The notes under the pieces were generated by a model, which worked only from the letters and a program-made list of their open reading frames with translations, was not told where the DNA came from and did not search any database. Shown piece after piece: positions 18,144 to 26,063 of a stretch of 64,000 bases of DNA. Both the position numbers and the translations under genes were made by a program. The stretch is from assembly GCA_016292145.1 (NCBI GenBank), contig JAEFBA010000003.1, forward strand, positions 1-64,000. Reading direction: 5' to 3'. The stretch's first letter is position 1. Every line of letters begins with the position of its first letter. The DNA comes from Saccharofermentans sp. (GTDB taxonomy: Bacteria; Bacillota; Clostridia; Saccharofermentanales; Saccharofermentanaceae).

Positions 18144-21100
18144 ATGGCTACCTTAACAAGGCTTGCAAGCACGCTTACAGCGCGTTATTTTCCTTCCAGC
18201 TCGCTTACTGATGCATTCTATCTTGACGGCAGACTCTGCGGAAAGAGAGAGACCAGACAGGCTGATATTACAATCGACAAAGATGAGAGAGGCTTTTTCT
18301 TCTCGCTCTTTACACATCCCACGATAGAAGGCTTTGAGCCCGGAACTATTCCGCCGTTTGAACCTCAGCTCCGCGGCCTCTGCAATGAAGTCAAGAGCGG
18401 TCATAAAGAGATCGATGCCATGATCGAGAAGTTCCTTTCGACCGCAGTTGAAGTTGCAGGAACAACAAAGCTTATAGACAACGAGGTAAGAGACCCTTAC
18501 TTCTCCGGCGTTATCGTCAGGGATTCCGAGGCATTCGCTGTTACTATCGGCGGCGGTCTTGCATTCCTTTACAGAGACGACACGATGTTCCCTCTTACTG
18601 ACGCAGGCATCCCGATGGAGCCCATCGATGCTTACGGCAACAGAGTAGGTGACTTCCAGTACTATTGCTCATCCAAGACAGCTAATGCTCTCTGGTCTAA
18701 CTTCTTCACACTCACACCCGATGACTGCATCATCCTTTGCAACAAGGCAATCTACGATGCATTGGGCCAGAGGGAGATCTTAAGGATCCTCACAGATGCA
18801 GAAGACCAGTGCGACGCTGCAGGACTTATACTTACACAGGCCTCCGCAAGAATGCCCAACACACCTATGCAGATCTCGATCTCATTCGTTGAGAGCGTTA
18901 CGAAGGAAGAGAAGAGAGGCCTTTTCGGCAGAAAGAAGAAAAAGGACGATTACGACAGCGAGAGCCATGAACTTCTGGAGTCCACGGTTGAAGGCGGCAT
19001 GGTCGGTGCAGCAGCAAAGGCTATCGCAGATGCAGGTTTTGTAAGCCTCACACCTGACGCTCCCGTTGTTGTTCCCGATACAGAGGCAGCACCTTCTGAC
19101 GGCAGCATCTCTTTCGGTGATAAGATCCAGACTCAGGCACAGAAGATCCCTGAAGCTGCTCCCGAGTTCCCTGACAAGAAGGAACCCGTTGAAGAGCTCT
19201 CTGCAGAAGATGCAATGAAGAAGATCTTCGGCGAGATGAAGGAAGCTGCACAGAGCGATTCCGCAGCTGCAGCAAAGGCTGAGGAAGCAGCGATCGCAGA
19301 TTCACCGTTCGTTTTCAATATCGACGAAGCTTCTGTATCGGCAGCGCCCAAGGCAGCAGAACCTGAGAAGGCTCCCGCTATGGAAACTGTTTCCAAGACA
19401 GCGTTCACACTTGATAATTCCGATGATTCACCGACGAAGCCGGTATCAGATATCAACTCGCTCCTGTTCGGTGCAAGCGGTTCAGGAATCCTTGCCCAGG
19501 CGATCAATGAATCTAACAAGGCAGCATCGAAGGAGACTTTGTTCACTGACCTTAAGGAAGAGCCGGTAGTACCTGCAGCTCCTGCAGCACCCGTAATTCC
19601 CGTTGCTCCTGCAGCACCTGTAATTCCCGTTGCTCCTGCAGCACCCGCTGCTCCGGTCATTCCTGAAGCTCCTGTAGTCATTCCGCCGGCACCGGCAGTA
19701 GTCAATAAGCCTGAAGAGATCGTTTTCGCGCCCGGCGAGGTTAAGGTTGACGCAGGTTCATCTGATGCTTCAACCGGCGTTGAAGATATATTCGATCCTT
19801 ATGGCAAGAACAGTGCTCAGGAACTTAAGAATACAGCACCTCTCGTATTCGGTGAGGATGTAGCTCCCAAGGCAGAGCCCGTTCCTTCCGAGGAGGTATC
19901 TTCAATACCCGTTCCTGAATATGAGATCAACGAAGATAAGCCCGAACTCAAGGAAGAAGACAAGCTTGATGTTGATTTCCCTGAGGTCGAGAAGCCGGAA
20001 GTAAAGGCACCCGAGGTAGCTCCTGCACAAGTAACTGAAGCAGCAGCTCCCATCATCGAAGAGGTTGTTCCTCAGGTAAATGCCGTTGCACCTTCACAGG
20101 ATGACATCATCCTTCCGTTCGGCGAAGCAACTTTCGCTACGGGCGCAGAAGAAGCACCCAAGGTCAAGGCAGACGACATTCCTCAGATGCCGCTTTACGA
20201 TTCCGATAATTACAACAACCCGGTAAATGCTGTAGGTTCAGAACAGAACATCTCTGAACCTTTCAATAATGCTTCTGTATATGGGGATTATGCAGGCACT
20301 GAAGCGCCTTCCGAAGTTCCGCCTTATCAGCCATACGGTGCAGAAGCTTTCTCAACGGCTGATCAGAGTAGTTATGGAACTTACGGATATGGCAATCAGA
20401 CTGTAGACATGCAGGGAGGTGTACCAATGGATAACAACGGATATCCTGATTACGGAAATGCTGGCAACGGATACGTTCCGGGTTATGACCAGGCTCCGCA
20501 GAGCGGCTTTGGCGATTATCCCCAGGGGGGATATCAGGATCCCAATGCCGGTCAGTACTATCAGCAGAATGTACCTCAGGGCGGGTATAATAACTATTCA
20601 GCACAGCCTCAGCAGGGATTCGGCGAAGATTATTCGCAGCCTCAGGCATCTGCATCGTCGTCTTCTTCATTAGACGAAGAGTGGTTCAACAATATCCTCG
20701 GCGTTGATGACAGCGGCCAGGTTTACGGCGGCGAGCAGACATACGGTTACAGCAGTGCACCTGCAGAGCCTCAGCAGCCTGCAATGCCTGATCCTGTACA
20801 GCAGGCTCAGTACACGAATCCCGGACAGACTTCCTACAGACCTTCCGGTTCAGGCCCGAACAACATCAGCAAGCCTCAGAACAGTGCACCGCGTCCGGCT
20901 CCTGCAGCAGGCAAGAGCGGCAATGGCGGCAACGGCGGCAACGGCGGCGGAAAGAAGATGAAGCTCAACCGCAACGGTTATATGTTCATTGCTTTCCTTG
21001 CAATCCTCCTGATCTGCATCATCGTTGTTATTTCCCTCATTGCAAAGGGCTGCAGCAAGGGCAAGAAGCCGGTTGAATCAACTACTGAATCTACAACAAC

Positions 21101-21479
21101 AGAGAGCACACTGCCTCCTACGACAACTACTACACAGGCAACTCTCCCGGATCCTTCTGCTCCTATCGGATACTTCTGGTTCTCGGATTATATCGGATAC
21201 AGAACATGGTGGGACGTATTCCATTACGTATACGGAATCGATATCAAGGATAACAGAGATACGAGGATCAACACGATCCTTACATACAACAAACTTGATC
21301 CTTCATCCTACTCCGGTCCTAACCCGGATGACAGACTCCTTCTGCCTCCTCTCGGAGTAATCACAGGTGAGATCCCGCCCACATGGAATGCCGGTGGTTC
21401 GACAACAGGCGGCGGTGAGACTTCAGGCGCCACAACGACCACTCAGAATGAGGTCAACAGTTCCATTCACCTCACCTGA
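18144..21479 (+). CDS. Large membrane protein: PP2C-like N-domain, disordered linker, one helix, LysM-like C-domain
   Basis: A 1111-residue protein I cannot name. Residues 1-270 follow the layout of a PP2C phosphatase (a GVIVRDSEAFAVTIGGGLAFLYRDD core, then LTPDDCIILCNKAIYDAL and a final ISISFVE strand), but the metal-binding Asp residues are not evident. Residues 270-690 are acidic, Ala/Pro/Glu-rich with an APAAPVIPV repeat; 690-935 are Gly/Tyr/Gln-rich. One transmembrane helix lies near 943-968. The outer part has a Thr-rich spacer and then about 70 residues resembling a divergent LysM (YNKLDP then DDRLLLPP). It could connect an intracellular phosphoprotein-like module to the wall. Transcription is monocistronic between two terminators. 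Confidence 0.75.
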   Translation: MATLTRLASTLTARYFPSSSLTDAFYLDGRLCGKRETRQADITIDKDERGFFFSLFTHPTIEGFEPGTIPPFEPQLRGLCNEVKSGHKEIDAMIEKFLSTAVEVAGTTKLIDNEVRDPYFSGVIVRDSEAFAVTIGGGLAFLYRDDTMFPLTDAGIPMEPIDAYGNRVGDFQYYCSSKTANALWSNFFTLTPDDCIILCNKAIYDALGQREILRILTDAEDQCDAAGLILTQASARMPNTPMQISISFVESVTKEEKRGLFGRKKKKDDYDSESHELLESTVEGGMVGAAAKAIADAGFVSLTPDAPVVVPDTEAAPSDGSISFGDKIQTQAQKIPEAAPEFPDKKEPVEELSAEDAMKKIFGEMKEAAQSDSAAAAKAEEAAIADSPFVFNIDEASVSAAPKAAEPEKAPAMETVSKTAFTLDNSDDSPTKPVSDINSLLFGASGSGILAQAINESNKAASKETLFTDLKEEPVVPAAPAAPVIPVAPAAPVIPVAPAAPAAPVIPEAPVVIPPAPAVVNKPEEIVFAPGEVKVDAGSSDASTGVEDIFDPYGKNSAQELKNTAPLVFGEDVAPKAEPVPSEEVSSIPVPEYEINEDKPELKEEDKLDVDFPEVEKPEVKAPEVAPAQVTEAAAPIIEEVVPQVNAVAPSQDDIILPFGEATFATGAEEAPKVKADDIPQMPLYDSDNYNNPVNAVGSEQNISEPFNNASVYGDYAGTEAPSEVPPYQPYGAEAFSTADQSSYGTYGYGNQTVDMQGGVPMDNNGYPDYGNAGNGYVPGYDQAPQSGFGDYPQGGYQDPNAGQYYQQNVPQGGYNNYSAQPQQGFGEDYSQPQASASSSSSLDEEWFNNILGVDDSGQVYGGEQTYGYSSAPAEPQQPAMPDPVQQAQYTNPGQTSYRPSGSGPNNISKPQNSAPRPAPAAGKSGNGGNGGNGGGKKMKLNRNGYMFIAFLAILLICIIVVISLIAKGCSKGKKPVESTTESTTTESTLPPTTTTTQATLPDPSAPIGYFWFSDYIGYRTWWDVFHYVYGIDIKDNRDTRINTILTYNKLDPSSYSGPNPDDRLLLPPLGVITGEIPPTWNAGGSTTGGGETSGATTTTQNEVNSSIHLT
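19567..19700 (+). repeat. Tandem Ala/Pro-coding repeat
   Basis: Repeated units such as gctcctgcagcacc and gtaattcccgttgct encode an APAAPVIPV-type run within the disordered linker of the 18.1-21.5 kb gene. Such runs are prone to slippage. Confidence 0.75.
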
Positions 21480-21517
21480 TCGCCCACAAGCGAAAATCAT
21501 TACATAAAACAATCAGA

Positions 21518-21556
21518 CCGCCTGCTGTGTATTTCACGGCAGGCGGCTTGTTTTTT
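21518..21556 (+). terminator. Terminator after the PP2C/LysM-like gene
   Basis: CCGCCTGC at 21518-21525 pairs with GCAGGCGG at 21539-21546, followed by CTTGTTTTTT. Confidence 0.85.
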
Positions 21557-21651
21557 GGCTATTTAGTCAACTCATTTTGTAACAAAAAAGTAAGATTCAA
21601 GTATATAATGCTATTGCTCTAATAATAACGCGCGAAAAGAGGGTTTATAAC

Positions 21652-22737
21652 ATGCATAAGAAACTGTTCATACCTGGACCTATCGAGGTTTCACAGGATG
21701 TACTGGAGAAGATGTCTACTCCCATGATCGGACACAGAACCAAGGATATGTCCGCTCTTCAGCAGTCTATCTCCGAGAAGCTCCAGAAGGTAATGATGAC
21801 CAATAACACTATCGTTTTATCAACGTCATCAGGCAGTGGTCTTATGGAAGGTGCCGTAAGAAGCTTCACAAAGACAAGAGCGGCAGTTTTCTCGATCGGT
21901 GCATTCGGTAAGAGATGGCACAAGATGTGCACATCCAACGGCATCGCAGCAGATCTTTTCGAGTCTGAGCTCGGTCAGCCTACAACACCCGAGATGCTTG
22001 AAGAAGCACTCTCCACAGGCAAGTATGACCTTATCACTATCACACAGAACGAGACATCAACAGGTATCCACAATCCCATGGATAAGCTCGCTGAAGTCTA
22101 TAAGAAATATCCTGATGTCATCGTATGCGTTGACGCAGTCTCATCAATGGCAGGCGACTATATCCCTGTAGATGAGCTCGGTATCGACGTCTGCATCACA
22201 TCAACACAGAAGTGTCTGGGACTTCCTCCGGGAATGGCAATCGCTTCCGTATCAGACAAGGCTATCAAGAAGGCTGAGACAGTAGAGAACAGAGGTCTTT
22301 ACTTCGACTATCTCGAACTCGTCAAGTTCGTTAAGGAGAAGCCCTATCAGTATCCTTCAACACCTTCCGAGTCACATATGTTTGCTCTTGATTACCAGCT
22401 CGACAAGATCCTTGCCGAAGGTGTTGAGAACAGATATCAGAAGCACGTAAGACTTGCAAAGATCGCTCAGGACTGGGCAAGAGAGAACTGCGAACTCTAC
22501 TCCAATCCCGAGAACCTTTCTGTTACGGTTACCTGTGTAACAAATACAACGGGAATCCCTACATCAGACCTTATCAAGGCTATGGGAGAGAAGGGTTACC
22601 TCATGAGCAACGGTTATGGTCCTTTGAAGGACAAGACCTTCAGAATCGCTCACATGGGTGATCTTACAGAAGAAGAACTTAAGACTTACTTAAGTGACCT
22701 CAAGGCCACGATCGATGAGCTTAAGGCTAAAGCTTGA
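21652..22737 (+). CDS. serC: Class V aminotransferase, probable phosphoserine aminotransferase
   Basis: A 361-residue PLP enzyme of the alanine-glyoxylate/serine-pyruvate aminotransferase branch of fold type I class V. The PLP lysine is K187 in STQKCLGLPPG, and DAVSSMAGD holds the PLP-N1 aspartate. On sequence alone it is a generic alanine-glyoxylate-type aminotransferase. Its position 39 bases before serA argues that it makes 3-phosphoserine from phosphohydroxypyruvate, a role this branch plays in several anaerobes and archaea. The assignment of substrate is inference from the neighbour. An AGAGGG ribosome site precedes the ATG; a TATAAT at 21604-21609 may be its -10. Confidence 0.88.
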   Translation: MHKKLFIPGPIEVSQDVLEKMSTPMIGHRTKDMSALQQSISEKLQKVMMTNNTIVLSTSSGSGLMEGAVRSFTKTRAAVFSIGAFGKRWHKMCTSNGIAADLFESELGQPTTPEMLEEALSTGKYDLITITQNETSTGIHNPMDKLAEVYKKYPDVIVCVDAVSSMAGDYIPVDELGIDVCITSTQKCLGLPPGMAIASVSDKAIKKAETVENRGLYFDYLELVKFVKEKPYQYPSTPSESHMFALDYQLDKILAEGVENRYQKHVRLAKIAQDWARENCELYSNPENLSVTVTCVTNTTGIPTSDLIKAMGEKGYLMSNGYGPLKDKTFRIAHMGDLTEEELKTYLSDLKATIDELKAKA

Positions 22738-22776
22738 AATTAAATTACGCATTATAAATCACGGGGGGAACCAAAA

Positions 22777-24399
22777 ATGAAGATCCTTATCACAGAGAGC
22801 ATTGCTGAAGAGAGCGTTCAGTACCTGAGAGACAGAGGCTATGAGGTTGAAGAATATCTCGGCCATTCCCAGGAAGAGATCGAACAGTACATCAAGGGCT
22901 TTGATGCGATCATCGTAAGATCAGCAACAAAGATCAATGAGACTCTTTTGAATAACGCAGACTGCCTCAAGGCAGTAGGCAGAGCCGGAACAGGTATCGA
23001 TAACATCGACGTTAAGGCTTGTACAGAACACGGCGTTATCGCTCTTAACACACCTACAGCCAACAACATGGCAGCAGGTGAGCTCGCAGTAGGCCACGCA
23101 TTCTCCATCTTCCGTAACCTCTGCACAGCTAATGAGGGCGTACACAACGGTGACTTCAGACGCGGCAACTGGGTAGGAATCGAGCTCGAAGGCAAGACAG
23201 CAGGTGTTATCGGTCTTGGCCGTATCGGTTCCATCGTATCCAGAAAGCTCAAGGGTGTAGGCATGAACGTAGTAGCTTACGATCCTTATGTACCCCAGGA
23301 GAAGTTCGACAAGCTCGGAGTTACAAGATGCAAGACTCTTGACGAGCTCCTTCCCCAGTGCGATCTCATCACACTTCATACACCTAAGACAAAGGAAACA
23401 TACGGAATCCTTTCCAAGGAGCAGCTCTATAAGTGCAAGAGAGGAGTCAGGATCGTAAATGCTGCAAGAGGCGGTCTCGTAAACGAGCAGGACCTCGCTG
23501 ACGCTTTGGCTGAAGGCCAGGTTGCTGCAGCTGCAATCGACGTTTTCGATAAGGAGCCTTCCTACAACAAGGCACCCGGCGAGCAGGAGTACGATAACGT
23601 TCTTCTCCACGCTCCCCACTGCTACATCACACCTCACCTCGGTGCTTCCACTGTTGAAGCTACAGCCAAGGTAGGTCAGGGAATCGTTGAACTCATCGAC
23701 GGCGCTTTGAAGGGCGAACTCGTTGCAGCTATCAATATGCCCCAGTTCTCCGGCAGCATCGAAGACATCAAGCCTTACTGCTCACTCGCTGAGAAGATCG
23801 GCCGCATGTATTTCCAGGCTGAAGCTACACCTATCTCTAAGGTAGAAGTAAGATACAGAGGCGAGCTTGCTGAGAGCTCCGGCACAGGTATCATCACACT
23901 CTCACTCATGATGGGCCTTTTGAAGGGCATGGGCAACGATCACGTTTCTTACGTAAATGCTCAGGAGTGCATGGCTGAGACAGGCATTGAAGTTGTTGAG
24001 ACAAAGACTGAATCCATCCAGAAATACAACAACCTTATCAACGTTAAGTTCGTTACAGAGGATGGCAGAGAGCTTAAGATCAACGGTACCGTATTCGGAC
24101 CTGACACAGAGGTTATCGTTTCTTTCTTCGGTTACGAGATGAACTGTCCTCTGTCCAACACAGTTCTCGCTCTTAAGAACAACGACGTTCCGGGCGTTAT
24201 CGGAAGAATCGCTACGATCCTCGGATCACACAACATCAACATCGCTTCCATGCATTGGGGAAGAAAGAACCAGGACGGTTCTGACAACCCGCATGCTCAG
24301 GCATTCGTTGCTATCGATCAGCCTGTATCCCAGGAGATCATCGACGAGCTTTCCAAGGCCGAGGGCGTCCTCAAGGTATCGCTCTTAGAGCTCGGCTGA
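22777..24399 (+). CDS. serA: D-3-phosphoglycerate dehydrogenase, long ACT-containing form
   Basis: A 540-residue enzyme that opens the phosphorylated serine pathway by oxidising 3-phosphoglycerate with NAD. It has an N-terminal catalytic domain, a Rossmann domain with GVIGLGRIGS, the active-site Arg in NAARGG and His in ITPHLGAST, an intervening allosteric substrate-binding domain, and a C-terminal ACT domain (NNDVPGVIGRIATILGSHNINIASMHWGRK-like, typical serine-sensing module). The length matches the type I long form. Serine feedback through the ACT domain is likely. It follows serC in one operon behind a GGGGGG-type ribosome site. Confidence 0.96.
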   Translation: MKILITESIAEESVQYLRDRGYEVEEYLGHSQEEIEQYIKGFDAIIVRSATKINETLLNNADCLKAVGRAGTGIDNIDVKACTEHGVIALNTPTANNMAAGELAVGHAFSIFRNLCTANEGVHNGDFRRGNWVGIELEGKTAGVIGLGRIGSIVSRKLKGVGMNVVAYDPYVPQEKFDKLGVTRCKTLDELLPQCDLITLHTPKTKETYGILSKEQLYKCKRGVRIVNAARGGLVNEQDLADALAEGQVAAAAIDVFDKEPSYNKAPGEQEYDNVLLHAPHCYITPHLGASTVEATAKVGQGIVELIDGALKGELVAAINMPQFSGSIEDIKPYCSLAEKIGRMYFQAEATPISKVEVRYRGELAESSGTGIITLSLMMGLLKGMGNDHVSYVNAQECMAETGIEVVETKTESIQKYNNLINVKFVTEDGRELKINGTVFGPDTEVIVSFFGYEMNCPLSNTVLALKNNDVPGVIGRIATILGSHNINIASMHWGRKNQDGSDNPHAQAFVAIDQPVSQEIIDELSKAEGVLKVSLLELG

Positions 24400-24444
24400 T
24401 AACGGAACAAATATTTAGAATTTCAGGCCGCAGAGGTTAGACCA

Positions 24445-25494
24445 GTGAAATACCATTATTCAAGAAAAGAAGGTTGGCTGGGTAATCCCTGCGGTCTTGT
24501 TTATTTCAAAGATAGATATCACCTGTTCTACCAGTTAAATCCGTATCTTCCGAGATACGGCCTCATGCACTGGGGACATGCGGTGTCTGAAGATCTGGTA
24601 ACGTGGGAGGAACGCCCGGTTGCGATAAGTCCTGAAGACGAAGCAAGCTGCAATTCAGGCTCTGCCATCGTTCATGACGGAAAGCTCTGGCTGTTTTACA
24701 ATGCGTCCTTATCAGACGGCAGCGAAGTCATCTGCGCCGCATATTCCGAGGACGGCGTCTGCTTTGAAAAGTGCTCCGGCAATCCTGTTTTAACCAATCC
24801 TTATGAAGAAGGGGGCAAATTCAGGGAACCTTTTGTATTCCGCTTCGGCAGCGGATTCAGGATGCTCGTGGGAGCCGGAAAAGACGGTATCGCAAGGGTC
24901 CTTCAGTATGAGTCAAAAGATCTGACTGACTGGAAGTTTATGGGTGAACTCATAACTGACGGCCGGTACGGCAGCGTCATCGAAGTGCCCCAGTTAGTTG
25001 AAGTCGACGGCAAATGGGTCTTTATCATCCAGAGCGAAAAGCATCTTCCTACCAAAGTATTGTTTGCCACAGGCGATTATGACGGCGGGGCTTTTGTTTT
25101 CGATGACGATAAAGAGCCTTTCAAACCGGTGGATACCGGAACCGATTTCCTTAATCCCGTGACCTGCGAAGACAGCGAGGGCAGGAGGATAATCATGGCA
25201 TGGATGTTCTCGATGAAGATGAACTCATCTGCCATAAGCCTTCCCCGCGAGATGTACTTATCGAGGAAGGGCGAGCTGTGCCTTAATCCCGTCAGGGAGT
25301 TTAAGAGCAGGCAGATAAAGGAGAGCAGGTTCGTGACATACGCTTCAGGAAGACTGAGGATATCCTTCGAAGGGCGGACCATGTTCGACAAGGCTTACAG
25401 GGAATGTCCCGAGATAAGCGTTATAGAAGATGTAGGCACCGTTGAGGTATTCCTTGACGGCGGGCGCGAGAATATCTCGATGTTTATCTGCTGA
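24445..25494 (+). CDS. GH32-like protein with altered catalytic nucleophile
   Basis: A 349-residue protein of the glycoside hydrolase family 32 five-bladed propeller type (invertase, levanase, sucrose-6-phosphate hydrolase). The usual WMNDPNG motif reads WLGNPCG, so the nucleophile Asp is Asn near residue 14. The RDP motif, whose Asp stabilises the transition state, reads REP. The acid/base Glu of the ECP motif is kept as EVP. The C-terminal beta-sandwich is shortened. It could be a binding protein or an enzyme of changed chemistry. No signal peptide, so cytoplasmic. Start is GTG with AGAGG upstream. It follows serA by 45 bases but need not be related to it. Confidence 0.78.
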   Translation: MKYHYSRKEGWLGNPCGLVYFKDRYHLFYQLNPYLPRYGLMHWGHAVSEDLVTWEERPVAISPEDEASCNSGSAIVHDGKLWLFYNASLSDGSEVICAAYSEDGVCFEKCSGNPVLTNPYEEGGKFREPFVFRFGSGFRMLVGAGKDGIARVLQYESKDLTDWKFMGELITDGRYGSVIEVPQLVEVDGKWVFIIQSEKHLPTKVLFATGDYDGGAFVFDDDKEPFKPVDTGTDFLNPVTCEDSEGRRIIMAWMFSMKMNSSAISLPREMYLSRKGELCLNPVREFKSRQIKESRFVTYASGRLRISFEGRTMFDKAYRECPEISVIEDVGTVEVFLDGGRENISMFIC

Positions 25495-25497
25495 TAT

Positions 25498-26061
25498 ATG
25501 ACAAAGATCTTGGCTGAAGGCAAAGGATATCAGATCCTTTATAAGGAAAGAGGGGAGGACAGCGAGAAGCTCGCTCCTTCCGGCATGTCATGCCTTTCAA
25601 GGCTTGATGTTCCTGTTCCGGGAATAATCGCAGCGGCAGATTCGGGCAAGAGAATAAGGATAACAGACAAAAGATATTTCCTCGTATGCCAGGGAAAGAT
25701 GGAAAATGAAGAGGGCATTATGGAAGACCTTCTTTTCCACGACTCGAGAAGCAACAGGACATTCCCCGTAAAGCGCATGAGAAAAGGCGTAAAGGAAGCA
25801 AGATTAAGCTATAAGGTCCTGTCTTATAACGAAGAAAAGGATCTGTCCTATGTAACCGTGACACTTGATACGGGACGCACTCACCAGATAAGAACTCAGT
25901 TTGCTTCCAGGAAGCACCCTCTTGCGGGAGACGGCAAATACGGGAGCAGGATAAAGTGTCCCATAGCTCTCTTGTGCGGAGAATTGACCTATGATGAAGG
26001 AGAGGGCACGAAGCCCTCTGTAGTAAAGATCGATCCTAAGGCAGAACTTCCCGAGGTATAA
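25498..26061 (+). CDS. Short RluA-family pseudouridine synthase-like protein
   Basis: A 187-residue protein, much shorter than the roughly 300 residues usual for RluA. It keeps the catalytic Asp in LSRLD (normally HRLD) and the late GRTHQIRTQF motif, and the HPLAGDGKYG segment is family-typical. The N-terminal S4 domain and part of the core are absent. If active it would isomerise uridine in rRNA or tRNA. There is only a weak ribosome site 3 bases after the GH32 stop, so expression probably depends on coupling. Its stop almost meets that of the convergent DUF2298 gene. Confidence 0.75.
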   Translation: MTKILAEGKGYQILYKERGEDSEKLAPSGMSCLSRLDVPVPGIIAAADSGKRIRITDKRYFLVCQGKMENEEGIMEDLLFHDSRSNRTFPVKRMRKGVKEARLSYKVLSYNEEKDLSYVTVTLDTGRTHQIRTQFASRKHPLAGDGKYGSRIKCPIALLCGELTYDEGEGTKPSVVKIDPKAELPEV

Positions 26062-26063
26062 GG

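Noticed and set aside
19567-19700. A CRISPR-like array
   Set aside because: The repeats are coding, short and without unique spacers.
19133-19705. A 190-codon antisense frame in the Ala/Pro repeat
   Set aside because: Low-complexity mirror of the repeat on the plus strand.
22921-23637. A 238-codon frame antisense to serA
   Set aside because: Long shadow frame caused by the codon bias of serA; no start site or similarity.
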